The translations under genes and the position numbers were made by a program. A model generated the notes under the pieces. It was given only the letters and a program-made list of their open reading frames with translations. It was not told where the DNA came from and did no database searches. From assembly GCF_030056815.1 (NCBI RefSeq), contig NZ_JASHKR010000003.1:124001-188000 (forward strand): a DNA stretch of 64,000 bases, written 5' to 3'. This DNA is from Rhodococcus sp. IEGM 1379. Lineage in GTDB: Bacteria; Actinomycetota; Actinomycetes; Mycobacteriales; Mycobacteriaceae. Shown here one piece after another: positions 7,202-15,527 of this stretch (position 1 is its first letter; the number at the start of each line of letters is the position of its first letter).

Positions 7202-8257
7202 TCAGCGCGGATCGGTATCGAAATAGATTTCACTGTTCGTGAACCTGGACAGTCTCTCCTGCAACGCTTGGTGCTTCGGATCATCGCTGGCCTCGAACTG
7301 ATCGGCGGCCCGGCCGAACGCGGCGTGGTCCAAATGGCCGCCGTAAATATTCCCACGGGCTGAATGCGCCTGGAAGATCGCACCGTCGTTCCCCCGCGAC
7401 AGCATCGATAGCCCCAATGGGTCGTACGGAAGGCTACGCACCCTCTCTCCAGCCATCGACAGGGACTCGATCAGATTGTCGGCAGCGCTGTTTCCTTCAA
7501 GGCGAAGGATGTTCGCACCGGTTCCTCCCGGAACTCGAGGTCCACCTTCGTTGATAGCGCTGGAGTGGGGATAGAAACCACTTTCCGCCAGCATTTCCGC
7601 GTGCGCGCCGCCCTGAGAATGGCCGACGAAGAGAATCTCTGCGTCGTTCGGGACTCCCATCAAGTGCAAAGTGTATGCGACTTCCAGCGTCGCCCAACCC
7701 GGAAATCCATTGGCAACTGGAAGGTTCTCCCACCAGGTCAATGCCTTCGTGGGATCCCAACCACTCCAATCACCGCTCGCACCACCGCCCGATCCGGCAA
7801 TAGATACGACATAGCGTTTCTCAGTGTCTGCCCCGATCACCGTTTGGATGCGTATCCCGTTCTCGTTTGTGCCGTCCGCCGAGCTTGCCTGATTCAGGAA
7901 ACCCGCCAACGTTGCCGAAGTGCGAGGCGAATTCGATGCCGCCCCGCCGGCTGACCCAACCAAACCGATGGCATGAGCGCCGAGATCACCGCTGACCGCG
8001 GCCTGCGCGTCCGCGTTTGCACGGACAGTTCGTCCCGCAGCCTCGAGTTGCTCGGACACCTGAGTCAGATTGATCGCCAGTTTCGCCCAGGCCGCCACGA
8101 ACATCCCGAAGTTCGGACCGAACCAGGCACCGTTGTTCACCACAATCGCATTGACGTACTTGCGTGCCGCCCGGACATCGACTGCCGCCCGATCAAGTTC
8201 GCGGGCAAAGTTTCGCAATGCTGCGACGTCGGCGCCGATCATTGATTGATCCGCCAT
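7202..8257 (-). CDS. WXG-like N-terminal module fused to an alpha/beta-hydrolase (lipase-type) domain; candidate type VII effector
   Basis: The 351-aa protein starts with a helical module (about residues 1-92) containing AWFGPNFGMF, with WFG at 45-47 as a WXG-type turn. A Gly/Ser linker follows. The C-terminal domain (about 135-351) has a beta-strand leading into ILFVGHSQGGAHAEM, a nucleophile elbow with S214. Candidate acid residues are D260 (NSAADNL) or D279, and candidate catalytic histidines H308 or H311 in YGGHLDHAAF. This matches esterase/lipase or phospholipase folds. ATG at 8257 is chosen because AGGAA lies 8 nt upstream. There is no signal peptide. Position directly after a WXG100 gene suggests secretion by the local FtsK-type ATPase. 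Substrate and whether it acts on host, rival bacteria or self lipids are unknown. Confidence 0.82.
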   Translation of the reverse strand: MADQSMIGADVAALRNFARELDRAAVDVRAARKYVNAIVVNNGAWFGPNFGMFVAAWAKLAINLTQVSEQLEAAGRTVRANADAQAAVSGDLGAHAIGLVGSAGGAASNSPRTSATLAGFLNQASSADGTNENGIRIQTVIGADTEKRYVVSIAGSGGGASGDWSGWDPTKALTWWENLPVANGFPGWATLEVAYTLHLMGVPNDAEILFVGHSQGGAHAEMLAESGFYPHSSAINEGGPRVPGGTGANILRLEGNSAADNLIESLSMAGERVRSLPYDPLGLSMLSRGNDGAIFQAHSARGNIYGGHLDHAAFGRAADQFEASDDPKHQALQERLSRFTNSEIYFDTDPR

Positions 8258-8290
8258 TTTCGATTCCTTCCGGACTGGACAGACAAATCG

Positions 8291-8323
8291 CGGACTCACG
8301 CCACGGCATGTGGCGTGAGTCCG
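8291..8323 (-). terminator. Perfect 14-bp hairpin between the WXG100 gene and the lipase-effector gene
   Basis: Arms at 8291-8304 (CGGACTCACGCCAC) and 8310-8323 are perfectly complementary with a 5-nt loop. The hairpin begins 9 nt after the WXG100 stop on the minus strand and is followed by CGATTTGTCTG, a short T-rich stretch. It looks like a partial terminator or mRNA-stabilising end that would let the WXG100 gene be expressed at a higher level than the effectors behind it. Confidence 0.7.
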
Positions 8324-8332
8324 ACTCGGACA

Positions 8333-8614
8333 TCAGAGGGAGTTCGAAACCTCGCGCTGTTTCTGCACGTTGGTCTTCGCTATGGTCGCAAACTGGTCGA
8401 GCTGGTTCACGACGTTCTGCAAAGAAGTACGAAGCTGCCCTTCCCAATCGCCCTTGAACTGCTGAGCATCCTGGCCCGCCCAATTGGCGGGAACATTGGT
8501 GTTGACCTGACTGGTCACACGAGCGATGACGTCGGTGATCGCGTCGGCCTGAGCCTTGATCTGCTGCGCCATCTGTTCGATCTGTTCCGGATTGAGACCA
8601 ACCATTCCTGCCAT
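8333..8614 (-). CDS. WXG100-family protein (EsxA/EsxB-like)
   Basis: The 93-aa protein has the classic WXG100 build: two helices joined by a W-x-G turn (NWAGQDAQQFKGDWEG), no signal peptide, and typical length. The start at 8614 is preceded by AGAGGAG at good spacing. An in-frame ATG at 8674 would add 20 residues unlike the family. WXG100 proteins are secreted by type VII systems as dimers and often dock on the ATPase. Here it lies directly downstream of the FtsK-type ATPase gene and upstream of two effectors. No second free WXG100 gene is nearby, so it may form a homodimer, or pair with the WXG-like modules of the effectors. Confidence 0.92.
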   Translation of the reverse strand: MAGMVGLNPEQIEQMAQQIKAQADAITDVIARVTSQVNTNVPANWAGQDAQQFKGDWEGQLRTSLQNVVNQLDQFATIAKTNVQKQREVSNSL

Positions 8615-8694
8615 GACAACTCCTCTGAATAGGTTCCGCGAACGGGAACGCTTGTGTGCGATTACTTCTGGCATCTGAGATTGCTACTGACATC

Positions 8695-8750
8695 AATTTA
8701 GGGCGATTCCGGCAGTACCGGAATGGGCAGTTCTCCCCATCGCCCAAATT
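8695..8750 (-). other. Predicted three-way-junction RNA structure between the secretion ATPase gene and the WXG100 gene
   Basis: The outer stem pairs 8695-8707 with 8739-8750 (one bulged A). It encloses a hairpin TCCGG-CAGTA-CCGGA at 8708-8722 and a second GGG/CCC hairpin at about 8725-8738. It starts 7 nt past the ATPase stop codon. It may be a terminator, a processing site or a regulatory leader for the WXG100 gene. The remaining 80 nt to the start codon shows only the AGAGGAG ribosome binding site. Confidence 0.5.
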
Positions 8751-8757
8751 CATCTGC

Positions 8758-11700
8758 TTAGCTCGGCATCGCCACCTGCACTTTCTGCGCGCCTCCCGGA
8801 CCGACGAGAAAGCCTCGGCCCGGCGGGAAGTCCGACCGTCGGATACGGCCGAGCGCTGTCGCAAGCAATGTGTCGCCGTCACCGTCGTTGGGAACCAGCA
8901 GCAGGCCTTGCCGGGCAGATTTGAACGGACCGGCTAGCGACCACGCCTGCGACCAGGTGGAATGTTCGGACTCCCCGACGATAAGGTGACCGTCCAATCC
9001 GAGTAGTCGAATCATCTCGACGAGGTCGTTTTCTACCGGAGTCGACGTGAACGCTGTCACCGAATCGATGAACACGGAAATACTCCCCGGTTCCACCTGC
9101 CCACTGCGGACTGCCTCGCTGATCTGCCCGACGAGCGCTCCCACTGCCTCGGAGCCCACCGCCTTCTCCGTCCACTGCTCCCGATCGGCGAGTGGAGTTC
9201 GTCTGGGAGCCAGCAGAACTCGATTGCGAGTAGGCGTGGCACGCCGAACGGCCTGCGCCATGGTGTGCAATGCGGTCGTGCGCCCCGAACCTGGCGGTCC
9301 GGACAACAGGAATGCTCCCGTCGGCGGAAATCCGATCGGTTCGAGTGAGCGATCGGAGACGGCGAATGCCGGCATCGGCTCGGAATCTGCTGTGCGGCCG
9401 ACATACTCGACCAGTGAGCTGAGTTCGATCTCTGAGGGGAGCGCCTCGATGGTCGGAGCCACATCGGCTCCGCGCCGACGCATAGCCGTCGACAGTGCCT
9501 GAACTTCCCTCGCCTGCACCGCAACATTCGCGTCGGAGCCGATCATCGCGATCTGCACTTCGAGATCACCGATGATGCCACGGCCTGGTGGGGAGGTCGC
9601 GTCGAGAATGTCCTTCGGGACGTCGAGCATCATGTAGTCGTCGGGACCAGCAAGCCTCAGGACGATACGGCGTCCGATAGTCGATCCGAGTGACGCCGTC
9701 ACGGCGGTGGGCCGGTCGGCCGAGATCACCACGTGCACACCGACACTGCGTCCATCCGTGGCGATCTGAGTGAAAAGGCTGAACCACGGCGAGAGCGTCG
9801 AGAGCTCGTAGGCCTCGCGGAACGCGCCGATGCCGTCGACCAGAACCATGATGCGAGGCTCGTCGGGTTGCCCTGCCCGTTTGCGATACTCGGTAATGTT
9901 CGACGCGTTGGCCTGTGCATACAACTCCGATCGCGTGTCGATGAGCTCTACCAGTCGGCGCATCAGGCGCCCGATCCGCTCTTCGTCGTCGCCGGAGATT
10001 ACTGCGCCGACATGCGGCAGTGGTTCGATCAGCTTCAATCCCGCCGAACCGAAATCGAGCCCGTAGCAATGCACCGGACCACCGGAAACCGTGATGGCCG
10101 AGGCAATCGCAATCTGCCGCAGCGTCGCTGACTTCCCCGAACCGCCGGCCCCGAAGATCGCCAGGTTCCCGTCCACGTCGGGGTCGTAGTACAGCGTCGG
10201 TTGGGCCTGATTCTGCGGGTCGTCGGCAACGCCCAGGAGCAGTCGATTGTCAGAGGAGCCCTGGCCCGGCGGATTCAGTTGCCGCACACCGTAAGCCTCC
10301 TCGAGTACCGGCAGCCACGGCTTACGGGCCGCCGGAATACGCCCCGCTTCCGCAGCAGCGCGGATTGTCGAAACCGTACGCACTATGTCGGTCGGTCGTA
10401 GGTCCTCCTCGACCTGTCCCTCGGGTAGCGGCTCGTCCCAGTGCACGCGCGCGCCGAACTGCATTTCGGAAATCGAAATCGGTGGCGCCTCAGGTACTTC
10501 CGTTGTTCGTCCGCCGGCGTAACCAGCTTGGAATGCGGTGAGTCGACCCGGCCCGGTCCGCACGGCAGCGCGCCCCGGCATATTCGTCGGAAAATGTGCC
10601 GCGTCCGGGACTCCGATCACGTCACTCGAATCTTCGGCGTCCGCCATCCGCAACGCGATTCGCAGGTTGGTGTTGGCACGCAAATTATCCTTGACAACGC
10701 CGGCCGGACGCTGCGTGGCCAAAATCAGATGCAAGCCGAGCGAACGGCCACGCTGCGCAACGTCCACAACACCGTCGACGAACTCCGGGACTTCCTGTAC
10801 CAGCGCCGCAAATTCGTCGACGATGATGATCAAGCTGGGTGGGCACTCGGGGTCGCCTGTCTTCTCCAGCGAAATCAGGTCTTTGGCCTTCTTCCGGTTG
10901 AGAAGTCGCTCGCGGAAATGGATCTCGGCGCGCAAGGACGTCAACGCTCGCCGAACGAGGTGTTGCGACAGGTCCGTTACCAAACCAACTGTGTGCGGCA
11001 GATCCACACAATCCGCGAACGCTGCCCCACCCTTGTAATCCACAAAGAGGAAGGTGACCCGATCCGGGCTGTGTGCAGCGGCCATTCCCAGGACCCAGGT
11101 CTGCAGAAACTCGGACTTGCCCGAACCGGTGGTTCCGCCGACGAGAGCATGTGGACCCTGCTCTCGCAGATCCAACGCCAACGCTCCAGCTCCCAGCGAA
11201 CCGATCATCGCCCGCAGGTCACCCGCCTTGCGTCGATCCTGATCCGGCAACGGCACACCGTCTCCGTCACGCTCGGTCAAGGAACCGTCCAGGCGCCAAC
11301 CTTCGAGAACGGCGCCACTCTCCTCGGCAATGTCGAGGCCGACCAGGTCCAACCAACTGATGGCCGGAGGCAAGTCGCTGGCGTCGTCCACCGCCACTCC
11401 GGAATCGACGACCGGTGCGAGGAACAGCGCAGCAGCCTGCGCCGACTGCTCGTCCACCGACTCACACTGCACCGGGTGCGAGTGAACACCGTGACGCACC
11501 TGCCCTACGGTGGCACCGTTCGAATCTACCTCCACCAGAATGAATGTCCGGCACACCGACGGCAGCGACTCCAATTGACTGGCCACCCACAGCACATGGA
11601 CGTTGACGTCAGGGCCCAATTCCGCCAACCTCGTCAATCGGGCCCGATCGACTGGGGCGTCATCCTCGACCACGACGACGATGGCCGGCAAGATCGGGCG

Positions 11701-13260
11701 GTCATGTTCGGCGAGGACACTCGACCCGTCTTCACCGTCGACGCTGCCCCATTCCTGCGGCGCACCCGGGCGCTCCGAACCGCGGGAGGCGATCACGTCC
11801 TCGAGCTGCGTCAGCAACGCCGATCCGGTTCCCGGATTGCCTGCCAGATGTGCCCCCGAGATGGGGGAATGCACAGAACCTGTGTGCGGCAACCATTCCG
11901 CCCACTCCCAGACCGGACATGTCGACGGTGATGCCATCACTGCAAGTACGAGTTCCGCCGGCGAATGCAGACCTACCAATTGCAGAACCAGACCTCGCGC
12001 AACTCCTTCGACAACACCGCGGCGACCCGCAACACCGATGGTGCCGGCGGTGCGAAAGTCGCCGATCAACGGGACATGGTCGATGATGTCGACCACTCGC
12101 TTGTAGTCCCGAATCCGTCCGCGATACTCGGCAATCCCATCGGAACTACCCGATGATTCCAAGGTGCAGAACGAGCGGACGGTACCCAACCCGAGACGGA
12201 CCGTGAGAAACGCGTCGTGTTCGGGCCGATACGACCACATCGGCGACGCGAGTCGGTGCACGGAGGTCAGCACTTCCGCGACCGAAGGTGTTCGGCTGAG
12301 CCGGACCGCACGTTCGAGCTGTTTCTCGACCACAATTTCCTGTTGCAGAGCAACAAGTTCCGCTTCGAAATTCGCGATCTCTCGCTCGAGTCGCTTCTTC
12401 GACTGATACCTTCCGTCAAGCCACACGCCCAGCATCATCATCGGGCTCAACCCGATGAAGACGATGCTCAACAGACTGCGAGTGACGGCAAACAGGACCA
12501 TACCCATGACGAGCGGGGCCACCATCGACACGATCGGAAACCGTTGCGGTTCCATGACCTTGGGCAACGCGGGCGGATCAAAGGACTGCTCGTCGAAGCG
12601 CGCGACCACACGTGGCGAACGATTGAATTCCACTGCGGAGCTTGTGGGTTCCACGGTTCCAGCCAGCTTTGTCTGCGTGAATGTCAGAAGGCTGTCACCG
12701 AGGACTACCTGATCGGTGGGGCCAACCTGGGCACGTTGCACGCGTCGGCCACCCATCACGATCCCGTTGACGGAGTTCGCGTCCACAATCTCGATCGACT
12801 CACCCACGAGGACACGGCAGTGACGCTTGCTGACCATTGAGTCACGCAGTACTACATCACAGTCAGCCGAACGACCGATAGAGCTGATTCCCGCTGGAAG
12901 GGCAATCTCACGGCCCTGTTCCGGGCCGGAGACAATTCGCAGTAACGCGGCGGTCGGTCCGCGGCCGACACCTACGGATCGATGTGTATGACGCGTGATC
13001 GCCACTACGGAACCCGAGCGCAAGCCTGCTTCGGTGAGGTTGCGCTGCGGATCCAGTGTCGAGCCGGATTCTCCGTCACCGAACCTCGATTGCACCCGCA
13101 GTGTCAGATCAGGCGGAACAGTGGCCTCGCTACCGGCGCGCACAGGATCGTTCGAATACAGTGCCCGCGCGAGGTCACCGACCAACGCAGTGGCATCGAC
13201 CGTGACCGATACATTCGTCGTGCGCCCCTGCGCCCTGTGCAGTGTCAGCTTCAGATGCAC
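8758..13260 (-). CDS. eccC: Type VII secretion ATPase: YukD-like + FHA + membrane + three FtsK/SpoIIIE domains
   Basis: The 1500-aa protein is the motor of the system. Residues 1-95 look ubiquitin-like as in YukD/EccD (ALVGDLARAL helix, NLTEAGLRSGSVVAI end). An FHA domain spans about 105-197 with GRS at 129-131, S144-H147 and NG at 155-156. Two membrane segments lie at about 242-280. Three FtsK ATPase domains follow: domain 1 with an intact Walker A (GGTTGSGKS, 708-716) and Walker B (IIIVDEF, 811-817); domain 2 with GAGGSGKS (1037-1044) but VLVDG without the usual Glu; domain 3 with GPPGSGRT (1321-1328), lysine replaced by arginine. FHA plus membrane plus three ATPases resembles Firmicutes EssC more than mycobacterial EccC, which lacks FHA. 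The GTG start follows GGAGGG, 3 nt after the FHA/HTH gene. Confidence 0.93.
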   Translation of the reverse strand: MHLKLTLHRAQGRTTNVSVTVDATALVGDLARALYSNDPVRAGSEATVPPDLTLRVQSRFGDGESGSTLDPQRNLTEAGLRSGSVVAITRHTHRSVGVGRGPTAALLRIVSGPEQGREIALPAGISSIGRSADCDVVLRDSMVSKRHCRVLVGESIEIVDANSVNGIVMGGRRVQRAQVGPTDQVVLGDSLLTFTQTKLAGTVEPTSSAVEFNRSPRVVARFDEQSFDPPALPKVMEPQRFPIVSMVAPLVMGMVLFAVTRSLLSIVFIGLSPMMMLGVWLDGRYQSKKRLEREIANFEAELVALQQEIVVEKQLERAVRLSRTPSVAEVLTSVHRLASPMWSYRPEHDAFLTVRLGLGTVRSFCTLESSGSSDGIAEYRGRIRDYKRVVDIIDHVPLIGDFRTAGTIGVAGRRGVVEGVARGLVLQLVGLHSPAELVLAVMASPSTCPVWEWAEWLPHTGSVHSPISGAHLAGNPGTGSALLTQLEDVIASRGSERPGAPQEWGSVDGEDGSSVLAEHDRPILPAIVVVVEDDAPVDRARLTRLAELGPDVNVHVLWVASQLESLPSVCRTFILVEVDSNGATVGQVRHGVHSHPVQCESVDEQSAQAAALFLAPVVDSGVAVDDASDLPPAISWLDLVGLDIAEESGAVLEGWRLDGSLTERDGDGVPLPDQDRRKAGDLRAMIGSLGAGALALDLREQGPHALVGGTTGSGKSEFLQTWVLGMAAAHSPDRVTFLFVDYKGGAAFADCVDLPHTVGLVTDLSQHLVRRALTSLRAEIHFRERLLNRKKAKDLISLEKTGDPECPPSLIIIVDEFAALVQEVPEFVDGVVDVAQRGRSLGLHLILATQRPAGVVKDNLRANTNLRIALRMADAEDSSDVIGVPDAAHFPTNMPGRAAVRTGPGRLTAFQAGYAGGRTTEVPEAPPISISEMQFGARVHWDEPLPEGQVEEDLRPTDIVRTVSTIRAAAEAGRIPAARKPWLPVLEEAYGVRQLNPPGQGSSDNRLLLGVADDPQNQAQPTLYYDPDVDGNLAIFGAGGSGKSATLRQIAIASAITVSGGPVHCYGLDFGSAGLKLIEPLPHVGAVISGDDEERIGRLMRRLVELIDTRSELYAQANASNITEYRKRAGQPDEPRIMVLVDGIGAFREAYELSTLSPWFSLFTQIATDGRSVGVHVVISADRPTAVTASLGSTIGRRIVLRLAGPDDYMMLDVPKDILDATSPPGRGIIGDLEVQIAMIGSDANVAVQAREVQALSTAMRRRGADVAPTIEALPSEIELSSLVEYVGRTADSEPMPAFAVSDRSLEPIGFPPTGAFLLSGPPGSGRTTALHTMAQAVRRATPTRNRVLLAPRRTPLADREQWTEKAVGSEAVGALVGQISEAVRSGQVEPGSISVFIDSVTAFTSTPVENDLVEMIRLLGLDGHLIVGESEHSTWSQAWSLAGPFKSARQGLLLVPNDGDGDTLLATALGRIRRSDFPPGRGFLVGPGGAQKVQVAMPS

Positions 13261-13263
13261 CCG

Positions 13264-13989
13264 TCATCCCTCCATACGATCGAGAAGTGGCAAATCGTCG
13301 CGAGTGACGATGCGCGCGGCCATCGCATATTCGACCAACCGGGTACGACGGTTCGTTGCCGGACCCTGCGGCCCAGACCTGAGCCCTGACACGCCGATCC
13401 GGTCAAACTTGTCGCACACATTGTCGAGCTTGCGATTGAACTTGGTGATCGGCCAACCGAGCCGTTCCGCAGCCTGCGCCGACGACGGAATCCGGCTCGA
13501 ACCTGTCCCTTCGCGTCGAAGCAACGGTTCGGCCAACACCACGATCAGCGCCTTCTGCGCGTCCGTGAGGGGAAGATCCCCGAGAGTTTCGTCCAGCCGA
13601 CTGCCGCGCGATTCCGCAGAACGAACCCCCGGCCCGGAGCCGGGAATCACCGCGCCGCGAAAGGTCGGAGATTCCGCATGAACCGAAAACTCGTAGGTCA
13701 CCGGACCAGCCGTGAAGACCACTGTTGTCTCACCGAACACCAACGGCAACCGCGACTTCGGTGGCAGCCACGCCTGGAGTCCGTCCCCTGCACACGAGAC
13801 CGTCGCGGACAACCGCATACCCTCGTTGATCAGCCACCAGAACCCCAACTCATGACGCAGAACAAGAAATCTCCGATGCAGGAACGGATTGTCGTCGATA
13901 TACAGGTCACCTTCACGACCGACCACAAATTCCTGCTCGATCGCCAAAGTTGTGACCTCGCCGCAGAACTCGAGCCTCGCTCCGCTCAT
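13264..13989 (-). CDS. Degenerate FHA domain protein with C-terminal helix-turn-helix
   Basis: The 241-aa protein has an N-terminal FHA-like fold (VGREGDLYIDDNPFLHRRF, about 25-50) in which the usual SxxH and NG phosphothreonine motifs are only partly kept, and a C-terminal wHTH-like region (LTDAQKALIVVLAEPLL through AERLGWPITKFNRKLDNVCDKF). Such FHA/HTH proteins accompany actinobacterial kinase and Fn3 clusters. It may bind a phosphorylated partner, and its HTH may bind DNA, or simply be a protein-interaction module. The ATG at 13989 overlaps the kinase stop by ATGA and has AAGGA upstream, so it is preferred over the ATG at 13998. Confidence 0.75.
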   Translation of the reverse strand: MSGARLEFCGEVTTLAIEQEFVVGREGDLYIDDNPFLHRRFLVLRHELGFWWLINEGMRLSATVSCAGDGLQAWLPPKSRLPLVFGETTVVFTAGPVTYEFSVHAESPTFRGAVIPGSGPGVRSAESRGSRLDETLGDLPLTDAQKALIVVLAEPLLRREGTGSSRIPSSAQAAERLGWPITKFNRKLDNVCDKFDRIGVSGLRSGPQGPATNRRTRLVEYAMAARIVTRDDLPLLDRMEG

Positions 13990-15527
13990 GTCGCACATCC
14001 TTCGGTAGCGATCGCTGATGCTCGGCCCGATTCACGGACCACGGTGACCTCGATGCAAGTACTGGGGCCCGACGACACCGGTACCGCGACGGAACTCGCA
14101 CTGCTCTGCTGGACCGACTCGTCGCGCCCGGTGCGGGTGCGGGTCCAGCGAAAACTGTCCCCTACCTGCGGGTCAGGGTAGACCCAGGTAAACGTTGCGG
14201 TATCGCCGTTCACAACCCCCACGACGTCGGTCACTGCGGGAACCCGGCCACCGCTCGCCGCAGCCGGTGCCGCGCTAGGCAGCGTCGGCGCCAATGATTC
14301 CGGAACATCCGAATCCGGCCCCCCACCGAATACCACTACCCCACCGACGGCCGCAGCCCCGACGACAACGATGACCCCGGCCAGCGCCAAGGGCCATTTC
14401 CGTGTGGGCGCTGCAGATTCAGGGGCAGGGATCGGTGTCGCAATATCCAGACGCGCGCGAGTTGACGTCAACTCCTCCGCGGTAGGTGCCCGAACCGGCG
14501 CCGGCGTCTCGAACACACGCTCCACCGGTAGCGCCGGCGCAGATGCCCACGCAGCGCGATTTTGACCGCCACCGGTGGGGTCGATACTGCGAACCGAGAA
14601 TCGAGTACCGTCACCGTCTTCGGCTTCCGTGATCACACGTTCGTTCGGTGCAACCGCTTCCACCAAATCGACCGACGTCACCGGCAATTGCAATTCGGCC
14701 TGCACGGTCTGCAGTCCCCGCGCCAGGTCCAGCGCCGACGGATAACGCTGTTGTGGAATCTTCGCCATTGCCGTAGCCAGAACATTCTCGAAAGACGCCG
14801 GCACATCCTGACGACCTGTCCGCGGCAGGGCAATTGACGAAATCCGTGCTGCCTGAGCATGAGCCGAGTTATCGCCACCCGGTATTTCGAACGGTGCGCG
14901 TCCCGCCAACATCGAGTACAGCGTCGCCGCCAAACCCCACACGTCCGACGGCACCTCACCGTGCGGGTTTTCCTCGAAGAACTCCGGCGGTGCCCACGGG
15001 ACTGACAAGCCCGACAGCGCGTCACCCTCCGCCCCCCGCATACCGGCGATTCCGAAGTCCGTCAGGACAGCACGACGATAGGCGGTCACCAAGATATTCG
15101 CCGGCTTGATATCGCGGTGCAGAATTCCCCCACGATGGGCTGTCTCGACGGCACCCGCAATCTCGATACCCACCCGAAGTACGTCCGCGACCGGTAACCG
15201 TTCGGTGCGAAACCGCGCACCGAAATTCGGCAACGGGCAATACTCCATGACCAGGTAGGGACGCCCGTCCGGAGCATGCCCGGTGTTGAACACCGGCACG
15301 ATCGCCGGATGCGAGGACAGTTGACCCATCAACTGCGCTTCGTTCTCGAAGGTACGCCGGGCAACCGATTTCATTGTGCTGTCAAGCAATACCTTGACCG
15401 CGACCCGACGCCGCGTCGCGTGCTCCTGATAAAGAAATACGTCCGAGAATCCACCGGATCCGAGCATCTCGACATACTCGTACCCCGGGATCCGAGGTGG
15501 CGACGGTTGCGGCCGAAGCGCGTTCAC
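13986..15527 (-). CDS. Membrane-anchored Ser/Thr protein kinase (PknB-type) with extracellular domain
   Basis: The 513-aa protein has a cytosolic Hanks-type kinase domain (about 15-275): glycine loop GSGGFS (23-28), catalytic K45, HRDIKPAN with HRD at 137-139, and DFG at 157-159. A linker of about 100 residues leads to one transmembrane helix (about 378-402). The outer part (about 420-513) has DVVGVVNGDTATFTWVYPDPQVGD and two cysteines and looks like a small beta-sandwich (Fn3-like). It would phosphorylate Thr/Ser sites read by the four neighbouring FHA domains and be opposed by the PP2C protein. It overlaps the genes on both sides by ATGA (15524-15527 and 13986-13989), implying translational coupling. 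Confidence 0.95.
   Translation of the reverse strand: MNALRPQPSPPRIPGYEYVEMLGSGGFSDVFLYQEHATRRRVAVKVLLDSTMKSVARRTFENEAQLMGQLSSHPAIVPVFNTGHAPDGRPYLVMEYCPLPNFGARFRTERLPVADVLRVGIEIAGAVETAHRGGILHRDIKPANILVTAYRRAVLTDFGIAGMRGAEGDALSGLSVPWAPPEFFEENPHGEVPSDVWGLAATLYSMLAGRAPFEIPGGDNSAHAQAARISSIALPRTGRQDVPASFENVLATAMAKIPQQRYPSALDLARGLQTVQAELQLPVTSVDLVEAVAPNERVITEAEDGDGTRFSVRSIDPTGGGQNRAAWASAPALPVERVFETPAPVRAPTAEELTSTRARLDIATPIPAPESAAPTRKWPLALAGVIVVVGAAAVGGVVVFGGGPDSDVPESLAPTLPSAAPAAASGGRVPAVTDVVGVVNGDTATFTWVYPDPQVGDSFRWTRTRTGRDESVQQSSASSVAVPVSSGPSTCIEVTVVRESGRASAIATEGCAT

Noticed and set aside
10441-11931. A 496-codon open frame opposite the secretion ATPase gene
   Set aside because: It lacks family motifs and is complementary to conserved Walker-motif regions.
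5688-13260. Classification of the secretion locus as a standard mycobacterial ESX/ESX-4 system
   Set aside because: No EccB, EccD, EccE or mycosin gene is present, and the ATPase carries FHA and YukD-like domains as in EssC-type systems.
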